From: Fretibacterium fastidiosum
Lineage (GTDB): Bacteria > Synergistota > Synergistia > Synergistales > Aminobacteriaceae
Direction: 5' to 3'
Assembly: GCF_964642095.1 (NCBI RefSeq)
Contig: NZ_OZ209244.1
Location: forward strand, 1,860,001 to 1,924,000
Length of the DNA: 64,000 nucleotides
Numbering within the stretch: position 1 is the stretch's first letter; the number at the start of each line of letters is the position of its first letter. The notes below the pieces were generated by a model. It did no database searches, was not told the DNA's origin, and saw only the letters and a list, made by a program, of their open reading frames with translations. The position numbers and the translations under genes are program-made. This document shows positions 8,686 to 16,629 of this stretch, one piece after another.

Positions 8686-10326
8686 TCAGGCGATCAGCAG
8701 TTTCAGGTCCTCGTCCACGGTGCCGATCCCTGCGATGCCGAAGTTCTTCACCAGCACGCCCGCCACGTTGGGGGACAGGAAGGCGGGGAGCGTCGGCCCA
8801 AGGTGAATGTTCTTGACCCCCAAGTAGAGGAGCGCCAGCAGGACGATAACGGCTTTCTGCTCGTACCAGGCGATGTTGAAGGCCAGCGGCAGCTCGTTGA
8901 CGTCCTTCAGGCCGAAGACCTCCTTCAGCTTCAGGGCGATGAGGGCCAGGGAGTAGGAGTCGTTGCACTGCCCGGCGTCCAGCACGCGCGGTATGCCTCC
9001 GATGTCCCCCAGGTCCAGTTTATTATACCTGTATTTCGCGCAGCCCGCCGTCAAAATCACCACGTCCTTCGGCAGCTTGTCGGCGAACTCCGTGTAGTAC
9101 TCCCGCGACTTCATCCGTCCGTCGCAGCCGGCCATGACCACGAACTTCCTGATGGCGCCGGACTTCACCGCGTCCACCACCTTATCGGCCAGCGCGAACA
9201 CCTGCTCGTGCGCGAAGCCGCCCACGATGCTGCCCCGCTCGATCTCCTCCGGCGCAGGGCACGTTTTAGCCTGCGCGATGATCGCGGAGAAGTCCTTCAC
9301 CTCGCCGTAGGCGCCGTCGATGTGCCTGCATCCGGGGAAGCCCGCCGCCCCCGTCGTCCACAGTCGGTCCTTGTAGCTCTCCGCCGGAGGGACGACGCAG
9401 TTCGTCGTCATCAGGATGGGGCCGTGGAAGCTCGCAAATTCCTCCTTTTGCTTCCACCATGCGTTTCCGTAGTTGCCGGCGAAGTGGGGGTACTTCTTGA
9501 AGGCCGGGTAGTAGTGCGCAGGCAGCATCTCGCTGTGCGTGTAGACGTCCACGCCCGTCCCCGCCGTCTGCTCCAGGAGCATCTCAAGGTCCCTCAGGTC
9601 GTGTCCGGAGATCAGGATGCCCGGGTTCTTCCTGACGCCGATCTCGACCTTCGTGATCTCAGGATTCCCGTAGGCTCCCGTGTTCGCCCGATCCAGGAGC
9701 GCCATGCCCTCCACGCCGTACTTGCCCGTCTCCAGGGTCAGGGCGACCAGGTCGTCCACCGTCAGAGCGTCGTTCAGCGTGCTCGCCAGCGCGCGTTGGA
9801 TGAAGGCGTCCACGGCCTCGTCGTCCTGCAGCAGGGCGTTCGCGTGCTTCGAATAGGCAGCAAGGCCCTTCAGCCCATAGGTGACCAGCTCGCGAAGGCT
9901 GCGGATGTCCTCGTCCGACGTCGCCAGGACGCCCACCTTTGCCGCTTTCGCCTCGAATTCGTCCCTCGTCCCCTTCCAGGAGGCCGCTTCAGGCAGCCCC
10001 GACGCATCCTTGACGCGCGCCAAAAGCTCCTCCTTCAACCTCAGCGTCTCCTCGATTCGGGAGACGATCGCGTCCCGGTCGAAGTTCGCGTTCGTGATCG
10101 TCGTGAAGAGGTTCACGGTGACCGAATGGTTCACCTTCTTGTCCACTTCCTGCCCCTCGCTCCGCAGGCGTTCCGTAACGCAGGAAAGCCCCTTCGTCAC
10201 ATAGATCAGAAGGTCCTGCATCGCCGCCACGTCCGGCTTCTTGCCGCAGACGCCGCTTTTGGTGCAGCCCTTTCCGCCCGCCGTCTCCTGACACTGAAAA
10301 CAAAACATGCTGCAATCCATCTTCAT
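8686..10326 (-). CDS. hcp: Hydroxylamine reductase / hybrid-cluster protein
   Basis: 546 residues, usual length. N-terminal cluster motif Cys9-x2-Cys12-x8-Cys21-x5-Cys27 (CFQCQETAGGKGC) is the form found in strict anaerobes such as Desulfovibrio. Hybrid-cluster ligands appear later in HDLRDLEMLLEQ, YTHSEMLP, TTNCVVPP, GFPGCRHI, AGCDGRMKS and LTAGCAKYRYN. Family role: protection against nitric oxide and hydroxylamine, with NO reductase activity in E. coli Hcp. The start is set at the ATG preceded by GGGGGG, giving MKMDCSMFCF; an upstream in-frame ATG would add ten unrelated residues. An FNR-type site lies upstream. Confidence 0.95.
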   Translation of the reverse strand: MKMDCSMFCFQCQETAGGKGCTKSGVCGKKPDVAAMQDLLIYVTKGLSCVTERLRSEGQEVDKKVNHSVTVNLFTTITNANFDRDAIVSRIEETLRLKEELLARVKDASGLPEAASWKGTRDEFEAKAAKVGVLATSDEDIRSLRELVTYGLKGLAAYSKHANALLQDDEAVDAFIQRALASTLNDALTVDDLVALTLETGKYGVEGMALLDRANTGAYGNPEITKVEIGVRKNPGILISGHDLRDLEMLLEQTAGTGVDVYTHSEMLPAHYYPAFKKYPHFAGNYGNAWWKQKEEFASFHGPILMTTNCVVPPAESYKDRLWTTGAAGFPGCRHIDGAYGEVKDFSAIIAQAKTCPAPEEIERGSIVGGFAHEQVFALADKVVDAVKSGAIRKFVVMAGCDGRMKSREYYTEFADKLPKDVVILTAGCAKYRYNKLDLGDIGGIPRVLDAGQCNDSYSLALIALKLKEVFGLKDVNELPLAFNIAWYEQKAVIVLLALLYLGVKNIHLGPTLPAFLSPNVAGVLVKNFGIAGIGTVDEDLKLLIA

Positions 10327-10437
10327 ATACCCCCCCATGTTTGATTCACGATCCATTTTTAGGCCCCATGAGCCCGATGTCCGCTCATTGCGCGCCGGGC
10401 TCGTGGCCTCCTGTCAACCGCGATCCGAACGCCGTTT

Positions 10438-10486
10438 CGAAAATACTATAGCCCGCTTCGGTCGGTTTGTCCGTTGTTATGACAAC
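10438..10486 (-). promoter_or_regulatory. Probable FNR/CRP-family class II promoter of hcp
   Basis: On the reverse strand TATAGT (10450-10445) forms a -10 box; counting from it, transcription would start near 10438, 112 bases before the hcp start codon. The inverted repeat GTTGTTATGACAAC (10473-10486, half-sites GTTGT spaced by 4) is centred at -41.5, the standard class II activator position. Four-base spacing matches the FNR/HcpR branch. No regulator gene is present in the window. Confidence 0.6.
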
Positions 10487-10541
10487 GCCCCGTGAATTCA
10501 TGAACACTCCAGGGCACGTTGATGACGTCGTTGAGGTGATT

Positions 10542-10727
10542 TTAGGATGAACCTGTGGACGCTGACTCCAAGTTCACGGTGATCGTATACTTCGTTGTTT
10601 TTCTCCGGTCATCGACAGACACCTTGACGAAACCGGAAATGCCCGTTAGAATACCGTGGGTTTTAGAAATTGATCCATCTGGGGGCAGCAAAGTGGCCGT
10701 TACCAAAAGAGGCAAGCTCGACGTCAT
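10542..10727 (-). CDS. Possible small hypothetical protein (61 aa), strand uncertain
   Basis: Reverse-strand frame from ATG 10727: starts MTSSLPLLVTATLLPPDG and continues with an alternating polar/hydrophobic pattern (VKVSVDDRRKTTKYTITVNL) that looks protein-like. No ribosome-binding site is visible. The opposite strand also has an open frame (GTG 10555 to 10740) whose stop directly abuts a strong terminator. One of the two may be real; I cannot decide which, and neither resembles a family I know. Confidence 0.25.
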   Translation of the reverse strand: MTSSLPLLVTATLLPPDGSISKTHGILTGISGFVKVSVDDRRKTTKYTITVNLESASTGSS

Positions 10728-10741
10728 ACAGAAAATATAAA

Positions 10742-10782
10742 GGGCACACAGGAAAAATTTTTTTCCGGTGTGTCCTTTTTTT
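10742..10782 (+). terminator. Strong rho-independent terminator
   Basis: Stem GGGCACACAGGAAAAA / TTTTTCCGGTGTGTCC with one mismatch, then T7. It reads best on the forward strand, so a forward transcript should end here, 153 bases before the uracil permease start. It could end a short RNA from the 10487-10740 region or act as a leader attenuator for the permease. The reverse-strand side also has a T-rich tail. Confidence 0.8.
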
Positions 10783-10934
10783 ATACAGGGATTTGGAGGC
10801 ATGACCGCGCGGCGACAGGGAGGGCATCCTCTCCGTGTGCCCAGCTTCCGGCTCCTGCCAGACGGGAAGGCCCGTTCTGGCGCCGGTTCCGTTTTTCGCG
10901 GCCGTTCCTGACGTTGAAAGGAGATTGAATAACG

Positions 10935-12350
10935 ATGAGCGGGGAAATGAAAAGTATCGGCAATGAGGCCATCTACGACGCCAGGTCCCTTGGCGTGGGC
11001 AGGATGTTGATCCTGGGCGTGCAGCACCTGTTCGCCATGTTCGGGGCCACCGTCCTGGTGCCCCTTCTGACGGGGCTCAGCGTCAGCTCGACGCTCCTCT
11101 TTGCGGGGGTGGGCACGCTGCTGTTCCACATGATCGCAAAGTGGAAGGTGCCCGCCTTCCTGGGCTCCTCCTTTGCCTTCCTGGCAGGCTACGCGGCGAT
11201 CGCACCGAAGGGCGACCCTGCGCTTTTGCCCTATGCGTGCTTTGGGGTTGCCTGTGCGGGGCTGGTCTACCTCCTGCTGGCGGCGGCATTTCGCGCTTTC
11301 GGAGCCAGCCGTGTCATGCGATATTTTCCGCCCATCGTCACGGGGCCGATCATTATCGCCATCGGGCTGACCCTGTCGCAGTCCGCGATAGAGAACTGCT
11401 CGAAGGACTGGTTCATCGCCCTGGTCGCCATCGTGGTCGTCATCGCCTGCAACATCTGGGGGCATGGCATGGTGAAGATCATCCCGATCCTGCTCGGCGT
11501 GGCGGGGTCCTACCTGGCAGCGGTAGCGATTGGCGCCGTGGACTTCAGCACCATTGCGGCGAAGCCCTGGTTCGGCTTCCCCGTCGAATATGGTCAAACG
11601 GTGTTCGCGATCTTCACCAACGGAAGGGTCAACTTCGACCTGTTGATCTCCTCGGTCATCACCATCGTGCCCATCGCCTTCGCAGCCATGATGGAGCATA
11701 TCGGCGACATCTCCGCGATATCCTCCACGGTGGGCATCAACTTCATCAGGGACCCCGGCCTTCACAGGACGTTGACGGGCGACGGCCTGGCGACGACGGC
11801 GGCCTCCCTCTTCGGTGCGCCGGCGAACACGACCTATGGCGAGAACACCGGGGTGCTTACGCTGACGAAGGTCTACGACCCAAAGATCATACGCCTGACG
11901 GCGGTCTTTGCCGTCCTGCTCTCCTTCTGTCCCAAGTTCGCCGCGGCCATTGAGAGTATGCCCACGGCGACGATCGGCGGAATCTCCCTCATCCTCTATG
12001 GCATGATCGCCTCCGTCGGCGTCCGAAACATCGTGGAGACGAACGTCGATTTCTCGCAGAGCCGCAACGTCATCGTCGCCGCCCTGATCCTGGTGCTGTC
12101 GATCGGCATCAACTACAGCTCGGCCGGAGCCCTCAACTTCACGCTGGGGGGCATCGGCATCAAGTTTTCCGGCATCGCCACCGGGTCCCTGGTCGGCATC
12201 CTGCTAAACGCCGTCCTTCCCGGCAAGGACTACAAGTTTGACGATGACGTGCCCAACCGAACGGGGGTCAACCTGGAGATCGCCCAGGGCAAGAGCCTGG
12301 ACTGGCGGGCTTCCGATGGCGTGGAAGGGCAGGATACGGTGATATCCTAA
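10935..12350 (+). CDS. uraA: Uracil/xanthine permease (NCS2 family)
   Basis: 471 residues, about 14 membrane segments. NCS2 landmarks: LGVQHLFAMFGATVLVPLLTGL at the start of TM1-2, FLGSSFAFLAGY, PPIVTGPIIIAIGLTLS, AAMMEHIGDISAIS with the substrate Glu/His region, the signature GAPANTTYGENTGVLTLTK, and GGISLILYGMIASVGVRN. The blocks favour uracil over xanthine. Proton-coupled import across the cytoplasmic membrane. AAAGGAGA precedes ATG 10935. It is a single gene with terminator-like hairpins on both sides and fits the pyrimidine theme of the operon 4 kb to the left. Confidence 0.92.
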   Translation: MSGEMKSIGNEAIYDARSLGVGRMLILGVQHLFAMFGATVLVPLLTGLSVSSTLLFAGVGTLLFHMIAKWKVPAFLGSSFAFLAGYAAIAPKGDPALLPYACFGVACAGLVYLLLAAAFRAFGASRVMRYFPPIVTGPIIIAIGLTLSQSAIENCSKDWFIALVAIVVVIACNIWGHGMVKIIPILLGVAGSYLAAVAIGAVDFSTIAAKPWFGFPVEYGQTVFAIFTNGRVNFDLLISSVITIVPIAFAAMMEHIGDISAISSTVGINFIRDPGLHRTLTGDGLATTAASLFGAPANTTYGENTGVLTLTKVYDPKIIRLTAVFAVLLSFCPKFAAAIESMPTATIGGISLILYGMIASVGVRNIVETNVDFSQSRNVIVAALILVLSIGINYSSAGALNFTLGGIGIKFSGIATGSLVGILLNAVLPGKDYKFDDDVPNRTGVNLEIAQGKSLDWRASDGVEGQDTVIS

Positions 12351-12391
12351 GGAGAAACGACCCTGCCGAAAGGCGGGCGGAAAACCGTAAA

Positions 12392-12436
12392 AACAAGACA
12401 GCCGGCGATCGGGTGAGCGACGCCGGCTGCCTTGTT
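12392..12436 (+). terminator. Hairpin after uracil permease
   Basis: Stem AACAAGACAGCCGGCG / CGCCGGCTGCCTTGTT with one mismatch, 42 bases after the stop codon. No clear T-tract. The following 170 bases up to 12614 hold no recognisable gene. Confidence 0.6.
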
Positions 12437-12614
12437 AAAACAGGGATGCGAAAAAAACGTTCTCGGCGGTGAAGGAGAATCCTGAGGAACGGGAGGAGCT
12501 GGGCGTTCCGAAGCTGCGGCAGCTATCCGATGTGCCGTGCAAACCCGGACGACAAGGACGGCAGACCTGGGTTTAGGCAATGATACAATATCCTCGGAAA
12601 GGAGGAGGGGCTTT

Positions 12615-12848
12615 ATGTTTCAATCGACAATGTCAGAAGCTCGACGTAAGGAAATTGGAAGACAGGTTGCAGATGCAATGAAATTTGGTAATAAGGATCT
12701 CGCAATAAAGCTTTCGATGCAAATTCCTTTAGACCTACCAACAGCGAGGGTTCTTAAAGCGGATGGGGGAGTAGAGCGCTTGAAAAATTTTGGATTCAAC
12801 CTTGATGATGTGGTAGTAGCCTATGGAAAAGAATGGCTTGAGTCCTGA
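12615..12848 (+). CDS. Small hypothetical protein, tandem family member A (77 aa)
   Basis: Starts MFQSTMSEARRKEIGRQ and ends DDVVVAYGKEWLES. GGAGGAGGGG precedes ATG 12615 and TACAAT at about 12585 is a possible -10. The core QIPLD-PTARVLKAD-GVERLKNFGFNLDDVV is nearly identical in copy B and recognisable in copy C. It looks like a small soluble helical protein; no signal or membrane segment. Base composition is lower in GC than neighbouring genes. I do not recognise the family. The amplified, tandem arrangement resembles fast-evolving accessory genes, but no function can be assigned. Confidence 0.7.
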   Translation: MFQSTMSEARRKEIGRQVADAMKFGNKDLAIKLSMQIPLDLPTARVLKADGGVERLKNFGFNLDDVVVAYGKEWLES

Positions 12849-12957
12849 TGTTTTTCGTTGAAAGAGAAAATTTTTTCCTTGACCGAAGATTTTTGTCGAG
12901 CCGCACAAGGATGGCCAGACGTACAAAGGCGAGATCGTTCATGTAAACGAGGAACGT
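12849..12957 (+). pseudogene. Duplicated fragment of the decayed gene at 13797-14311
   Basis: From about 12886 the bases match 14104-14173 almost exactly, encoding the fragment FVEPHKDGQTYKGEIVHVNE. It has no start and no continuation. It marks the spacer that was copied together with the small genes. Confidence 0.65.
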
Positions 12958-12982
12958 GACCAAGGAGGTACAGTTACAACTC

Positions 12983-13216
12983 ATGTTTCAATCTACAATG
13001 TCAAAAGAACGTCGGAAGGAAATAACAGATCAAGCTCTTGCAGCTTTCAAAACAGGAGATAAGGAACTTGCTTATAGAATCATCATGCAAATTCCATTGG
13101 ATATCCCTACGGCCCGTGTTCTCAAAGCGGATTGGGGAGTAGAGCGCCTGAAAAATTTTGGGTTCAACCTCGATGACGTGGTAGCAGCCTATGGAAAAGA
13201 ATGGCTTGAGTCCTGA
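12983..13216 (+). CDS. Small hypothetical protein, tandem family member B (77 aa)
   Basis: Same length as copy A and the closest relative to it; the last 45 residues differ at only a few positions (ARVLKADWGVERLKNFGFNL). The ATG at 12983 matches the starts of A and C by alignment. AAGGAGG is 14 bases upstream, further than usual, because the ATG used in copy C is missing here; expression may be weak. The frame is also open upstream to GTG 12956. The 33 bases after the stop are almost the same as those after copy A. Function unknown. Confidence 0.65.
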   Translation: MFQSTMSKERRKEITDQALAAFKTGDKELAYRIIMQIPLDIPTARVLKADWGVERLKNFGFNLDDVVAAYGKEWLES

Positions 13217-13249
13217 TATTTTTCGTTGAAAGAGAAAATTTTTTCCTTC

Positions 13250-13460
13250 AAAAGGCCGGACAATTCAGTGCCATCGCTTCAACGGAGGATCGAAGCGGCT
13301 GCAACGCGGCGCTGAAGGAGCTTTCGTCCGTGCTGTTCGAGGCGTCTCGGGATGGAAATGCCCTCCACGCCCTCAAGCTGGAGCGCCAGTGTGTCGCATC
13401 TGGGCGTTGGAAAACGATACTTTCCGGCACAAGGGGACGCCAGGACGGATAAAGCAGTCC
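13250..13460 (+). pseudogene. Duplicated fragment of the decayed gene, copy 2
   Basis: Bases 13270-13445 match 13797-13968 closely, from CTTCAACGGAGGATCGAAGC to the CCAGGACGG block. In this copy the reading frame runs for about 55 codons (ALKELSSVLFEASRDGNALH) and then stops at GGATAA. It sits between small genes B and C and is spacer material of the tandem array. Confidence 0.6.
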
Positions 13461-13499
13461 TCTCAATGCTAAAATAGGCATATAAGGAGGTGCGGTTAT

Positions 13500-13742
13500 A
13501 TGAAAACCATGTTTCAATCCACTATGCCGATGGAACGAAAAAAAGAGATTTGTCAACAAATTATCGATGCAATGAAAGCTGGAAAGAAGAATCTTGCAAC
13601 GAAACTTGCCATGCAAATTCCACTCCCTTTACCGCTCGCAAACGTTGCAAAACAAGATATGGGCGTAGAACGTATGTTGAAGCTCGGTTGTAATTTGGAT
13701 GATGCGGTAGCAGCCTATGGAAAAGAATGGCTTGAACAGTAG
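13500..13742 (+). CDS. Small hypothetical protein, tandem family member C (80 aa)
   Basis: Third and most divergent member: MKTMFQSTMPMERKKEICQQ at the start, QIPLPLPLANVAKQD in the middle and the shared end DDAVAAYGKEWLEQ. AAGGAGG lies 9 bases before ATG 13500, the best initiation site of the three. The three copies keep full reading frames while the spacers between them have decayed, which suggests selection on the small genes. No known domain. A small regulatory or inhibitor protein would fit the size, but this is a guess. Confidence 0.72.
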   Translation: MKTMFQSTMPMERKKEICQQIIDAMKAGKKNLATKLAMQIPLPLPLANVAKQDMGVERMLKLGCNLDDAVAAYGKEWLEQ

Positions 13743-13796
13743 AGATTGAGAAGGAGCTACCTTAGCTAAATTAACTTCTGCCTTCAGAAGTATTGC

Positions 13797-14311
13797 TTCA
13801 ACGGAGGATCGAAGCGGTTACAACGTGGCACTGAAGGAACTTTTGTCCGTATCGTTCGAGGCGTCTCGGGATGGAAATGCCCTCCATGCCCTCAAGCTGG
13901 AGCGCCAGTGTGTCGCATCTGGGCGTTGGAAAACGATACTTTCCGGCACAGGGGGACGCCAGGACGGAATACTATGCCGCCCGGCAGGCGAATCTGAGAG
14001 CCGGGCTCGAACACTTCCAGGAGCTCTAGCGCGAGGCGCTTTCTCCGGATGCGGTAAAGCTGGAGAAGGAAATCCAGGAACTCGATCTCATCGGGGCGCC
14101 GAAGATTTTTGTCGAGCCGCACAAGGATGGCCAGACGTACAAAGGTGAGATCATCCACGTGAACGAGGAACGCGGCTACTGCGTGCAGAGGATCGGCAGT
14201 GGCCTATACGTCCATAAACTGGACAGGACTGGATGTTCTCCCGGAGCGTGGTCAGAACCTGAAGATCGTTTGTGCCAGGGACGGCAGCACAGCGCGTATC
14301 GAGCCTCTGGA
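13797..14311 (+). pseudogene. Decayed gene with a KfrB-like C-terminal region
   Basis: The coding trace moves between frames: first ALKELLSVSFEASRDG, then a shift near 13960 to TEYYAARQANLRAGLEHFQE, a TAG stop at about 14028, then LEKEIQELDLIGAPKIFVEP followed by KGEIIHVNEERGYCVQRIG, and another shift near 14225 into LPERGQNLKIVCARDGSTAR. The last part resembles the KfrB-type domain of plasmid mobilisation proteins. At least two frameshifts and one nonsense codon make it non-functional. It is the source of the two debris fragments between the small genes. It suggests a vanished plasmid or integrative element. Confidence 0.6.
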
Positions 14312-14374
14312 ACAAAAGGACAAAAAAACGTTGCACAGATAGCCTGTGTGGCAAGATGGAAAGGAACGGGTTTC

Positions 14375-15244
14375 ATGAAGAAGCTGCAAACGGGAAACGT
14401 GGTTATTGTTGTTCTGGTGTTGGGCATTCTGGCTGCCGGGGCGTATTTCCTGATGGGCAGCGGCTTGTTCATCAGTACGCCGGCCGTCGCCTCGATGACG
14501 CCGGAGGAGCTCGCCGCAGAGAATGAGGCGCTCATGAAGCAATTTCAGGAGGCTGGAAGATCGATTGGAGGGATGGCCGTCCTTGGAAGGAGCAAGGCGG
14601 CTTTGGAATGGCTTGAAAAGTACGCTCCTGATGGGCATCCTACGCCGTTACCGGACGACCCCAAGGCTGCCAATGAGGGGTTGAAGAAGCGCGTTGCCGA
14701 TGCCAAGGTGATTTTTGAAGCGATGCAGGCCGCTGAAAAACGGGAAAATCCATGGTTGAGGCAATATTACGGCGAGGAAAACGAACAGACGCTTAAGAAA
14801 CTCGGAATCAAGAGTTTGAAGGTTAAAGAGGCGCAGGACGATGAAATCAAAAAGTTCCTGAAGCCTGCAAGGACAACGGCAAAGGCCTTGAAGGGTTTCC
14901 TCTTGAAGCACGGTCGTGAAATCGCTCAGGACAAGAATTACAACCTTGCTTCGGTCTTGGACACCCCTGAGCATATCCTGGGGGTGGTGAAGCCGTATCT
15001 TGAGGAAGATGTAGATTACAACGACAGTCGTTTTTCGTTCCACGGCGACAACAAAGAGTGGTGGGTGGGTTACAAACTCGACGGCTTGTCCGACGAGCTT
15101 CGTCAGAAGATTGTTGAGGGTAACATCGGCTTGTATCGTGACCTGTACAAGGCCCCTGACAAGGGCAAGTACCTTATGGATATCAACGCACTCTACGATG
15201 GCGGAGACATTGTGTTCCTGAACGTGAATTCCATTCTCTTATAA
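14375..15244 (+). CDS. Membrane-anchored protein of unknown function (289 aa)
   Basis: N-terminal single TM helix (VVIVVLVLGILAAGAYFLMG, residues 9-28) after the short basic start MKKLQTGN, so the bulk is probably outside the cytoplasm. The rest is charged and mainly helical (for example TPEELAAENEALMKQFQEAG and the Lys-rich LKKLGIKSLKVKEAQDDEIK), ending NVNSILL. No catalytic motif seen. The frame is open upstream into the decayed gene; ATG 14375 is chosen because AAAGGAACGG precedes it and the TM follows directly. I do not recognise the family. Confidence 0.75.
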   Translation: MKKLQTGNVVIVVLVLGILAAGAYFLMGSGLFISTPAVASMTPEELAAENEALMKQFQEAGRSIGGMAVLGRSKAALEWLEKYAPDGHPTPLPDDPKAANEGLKKRVADAKVIFEAMQAAEKRENPWLRQYYGEENEQTLKKLGIKSLKVKEAQDDEIKKFLKPARTTAKALKGFLLKHGREIAQDKNYNLASVLDTPEHILGVVKPYLEEDVDYNDSRFSFHGDNKEWWVGYKLDGLSDELRQKIVEGNIGLYRDLYKAPDKGKYLMDINALYDGGDIVFLNVNSILL

Positions 15245-15322
15245 TACGTCGAATTGCAGCGTTAATTCTTCTTATTGGGGCGGCGTTTGCCGCCCTGTTC
15301 GGTTCCGGCCGACTGGTCCTGA

Positions 15323-15669
15323 TACCAAATCGCGTCTAATATGGATTGCCTCCCCTGAAAGGGGAGGTGCCGCCAAGGGCGGCGGAGGGGTTTGGCCAGA
15401 CGAGCGGCCTCACGCAAGCCGATCTTTCGGGAGGATTGCGGCGGCCGGTTGGTCGGCTGTGCCGAAGCAAGGCAATGGATTGCCTTGTGGAGGCGTTGAC
15501 GGGGAATGTCAGACAGGCGCGTCTTATGAAAAACACCCCTCCCCTTCGGGGAGCCTTCCGGCTGCCGTTCGCTACCGCTCACGGGCTGTCAGTCCCAGCC
15601 CCTTCGGGGCAGCCCCCCACACCTTGCAGGGGGGCCTTTCTTTCCCTTCTTTAAACGCGAATTGGTATG
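15323..15669 (+). repeat. MITE-like repeat family A, copy 2 (full length)
   Basis: About 347 bases bounded by ATACCAAATCGCGTCTAA and TTTAAACGCGAATTGGTAT, which are near-perfect inverted repeats of each other. The inside is rich in nested palindromes (CCTCCCCTGAAAGGGGAGG, GCCCCTTCGGGGC, CCTTGCAGGGGGGCC). Non-coding despite long open frames. With no transposase it is a MITE-like element whose mobilising partner is not in this window. Confidence 0.85.
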
Positions 15670-15686
15670 AGGCTTCGCGGGCCGTT

Positions 15687-15929
15687 TCATCGTGGGGTGG
15701 TCGGGCCTGTGCCGCTCAAGCGCTCAGGGTATTTCTTTTCTACGCCCGCAATTCCGGCGCAAAGAGCCCTTCCAGCTGCGGCAAACGCCCCTGCCGGGGA
15801 CACGTCACGCACGCCTCTGCGGCGGGCAGCATATGCCAGCCTGTCCATATAGCGGTGTGCGGCTGTTCCTTCAAGGTCAAACATGCATCGAGCGGCAAGG
15901 GTTATAAGACGTTTTCTTGTCTCCTGCAT
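15687..15929 (-). CDS. Small hypothetical protein between two repeat copies (80 aa)
   Basis: Reverse strand, MQETRKRLITLAARCMFDLE then AAHRYMDRLAYAARRRGVRD, ending TGPTTPR. GGGAGG is 6 bases before the ATG at 15929 and TACAAT (15954-15949) is a suitable -10 box, so the gene has its own start signals. It is basic, probably helical and soluble. It lies exactly between family A repeat copies 2 and 3, as if carried by them. No family recognised. Confidence 0.45.
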   Translation of the reverse strand: MQETRKRLITLAARCMFDLEGTAAHRYMDRLAYAARRRGVRDVSPAGAFAAAGRALCAGIAGVEKKYPERLSGTGPTTPR

Positions 15930-15981
15930 GATCATCCCTCCCGCAATTATTGTATCACTCCCGCCTCCGTATGCCCACCAG

Positions 15982-16256
15982 ATTCAGCGCGGCGGCCGGT
16001 CGGTCGGCTGAGGGCGAAGGAAGTCCGGGGGACTTCCGCAGCTCGGCCAGACGACGCAGCTTATGCAATCGCGTCAGCGATTGCAGCGCTGCGTTGGTTG
16101 GCTGTGCCGAAGCAAGGCAATGGATTGCCTTGTGGAGGCGTTGGCGGGGAATGTCAGACAGGCGCGTCTTATGAAAAACACCCCCCAGCCCCTTCGGGGC
16201 AGCCCCCCTTGCAGGGGGGCCTTTCTTGCCCTTTAGACGCGAATTGGTATGAACGC
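15982..16256 (+). repeat. MITE-like repeat family A, copy 3
   Basis: Same orientation as copy 2. The right part (16096-16256) is nearly identical, from GCCGAAGCAAGGCAATGG to the terminal GACGCGAATTGGTAT; the left part is rearranged and the left terminal repeat is missing. The 130 bases after it, up to 16386, hold no gene. Confidence 0.75.
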
Positions 16257-16386
16257 CTAGAGCGCCAGTCACGTCGTCCGACGAAAAGGAGGACGTGTTT
16301 AAAAAAACAGACTACGCTCATATCATGATTCCTTCGCTTATCTTGTCCTTTTTCTTGACGATGGTCCAGGTGGGGGCAAGTAAGCG

Positions 16387-16411
16387 AAGGCCCCCTCCGT
16401 GAGGGGGCCTT
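16387..16411. terminator. Bidirectional hairpin downstream of the tRNA cluster
   Basis: Perfect 11-bp stem AAGGCCCCCTC / GAGGGGGCCTT with a 3-base loop, 44 bases beyond the 3' end of tRNA-Met on the reverse strand. Likely end of the tRNA transcript. Confidence 0.65.
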
Positions 16412-16454
16412 TCTATTCTCTGAATCCCTTTTGAAACTCAGGGTTTTTCGCTTC

Positions 16455-16531
16455 TGGTGGCGGCGACTGGAATCGAACCAGTGACACTGCGGGTATGAAC
16501 CGCATGCTCTAGCCATCTGAGCTACGCCGCC
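16455..16531 (-). tRNA. tRNA-Met (CAT), elongator
   Basis: 77 bases including encoded CCA. Acceptor stem GGCGGCG / CGCCGCC, D-arm AGCTCAGATGGCTAGAGC, anticodon loop TTCATAC, T-arm CTGGTTCGATTCCAG. Unlike the next tRNA it has a fully paired acceptor stem, so it is the elongator (or a tRNA-Ile2 with modified CAT, which I consider less likely). Confidence 0.93.
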
Positions 16532-16539
16532 TTGAAAAT

Positions 16540-16616
<77 letters not shown>

Positions 16617-16629
16617 ATGTCGTGTCCGC

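Noticed and set aside
10555..10740. Forward small frame ending at the terminator, considered as a gene
   Set aside because: GTG start with a weak site and no recognisable pattern; the reverse frame looks slightly more protein-like, so only a low-confidence entry for that strand was kept.
12849..13460. Repeated spacer blocks considered as att sites or an integron array
   Set aside because: They are coding debris of one decayed gene, with no integrase or recombination-site symmetry.
15346..16328. Open frames through the family A repeats
   Set aside because: They follow the repeat palindromes and change frame between copies; no protein similarity or ribosome-binding sites.
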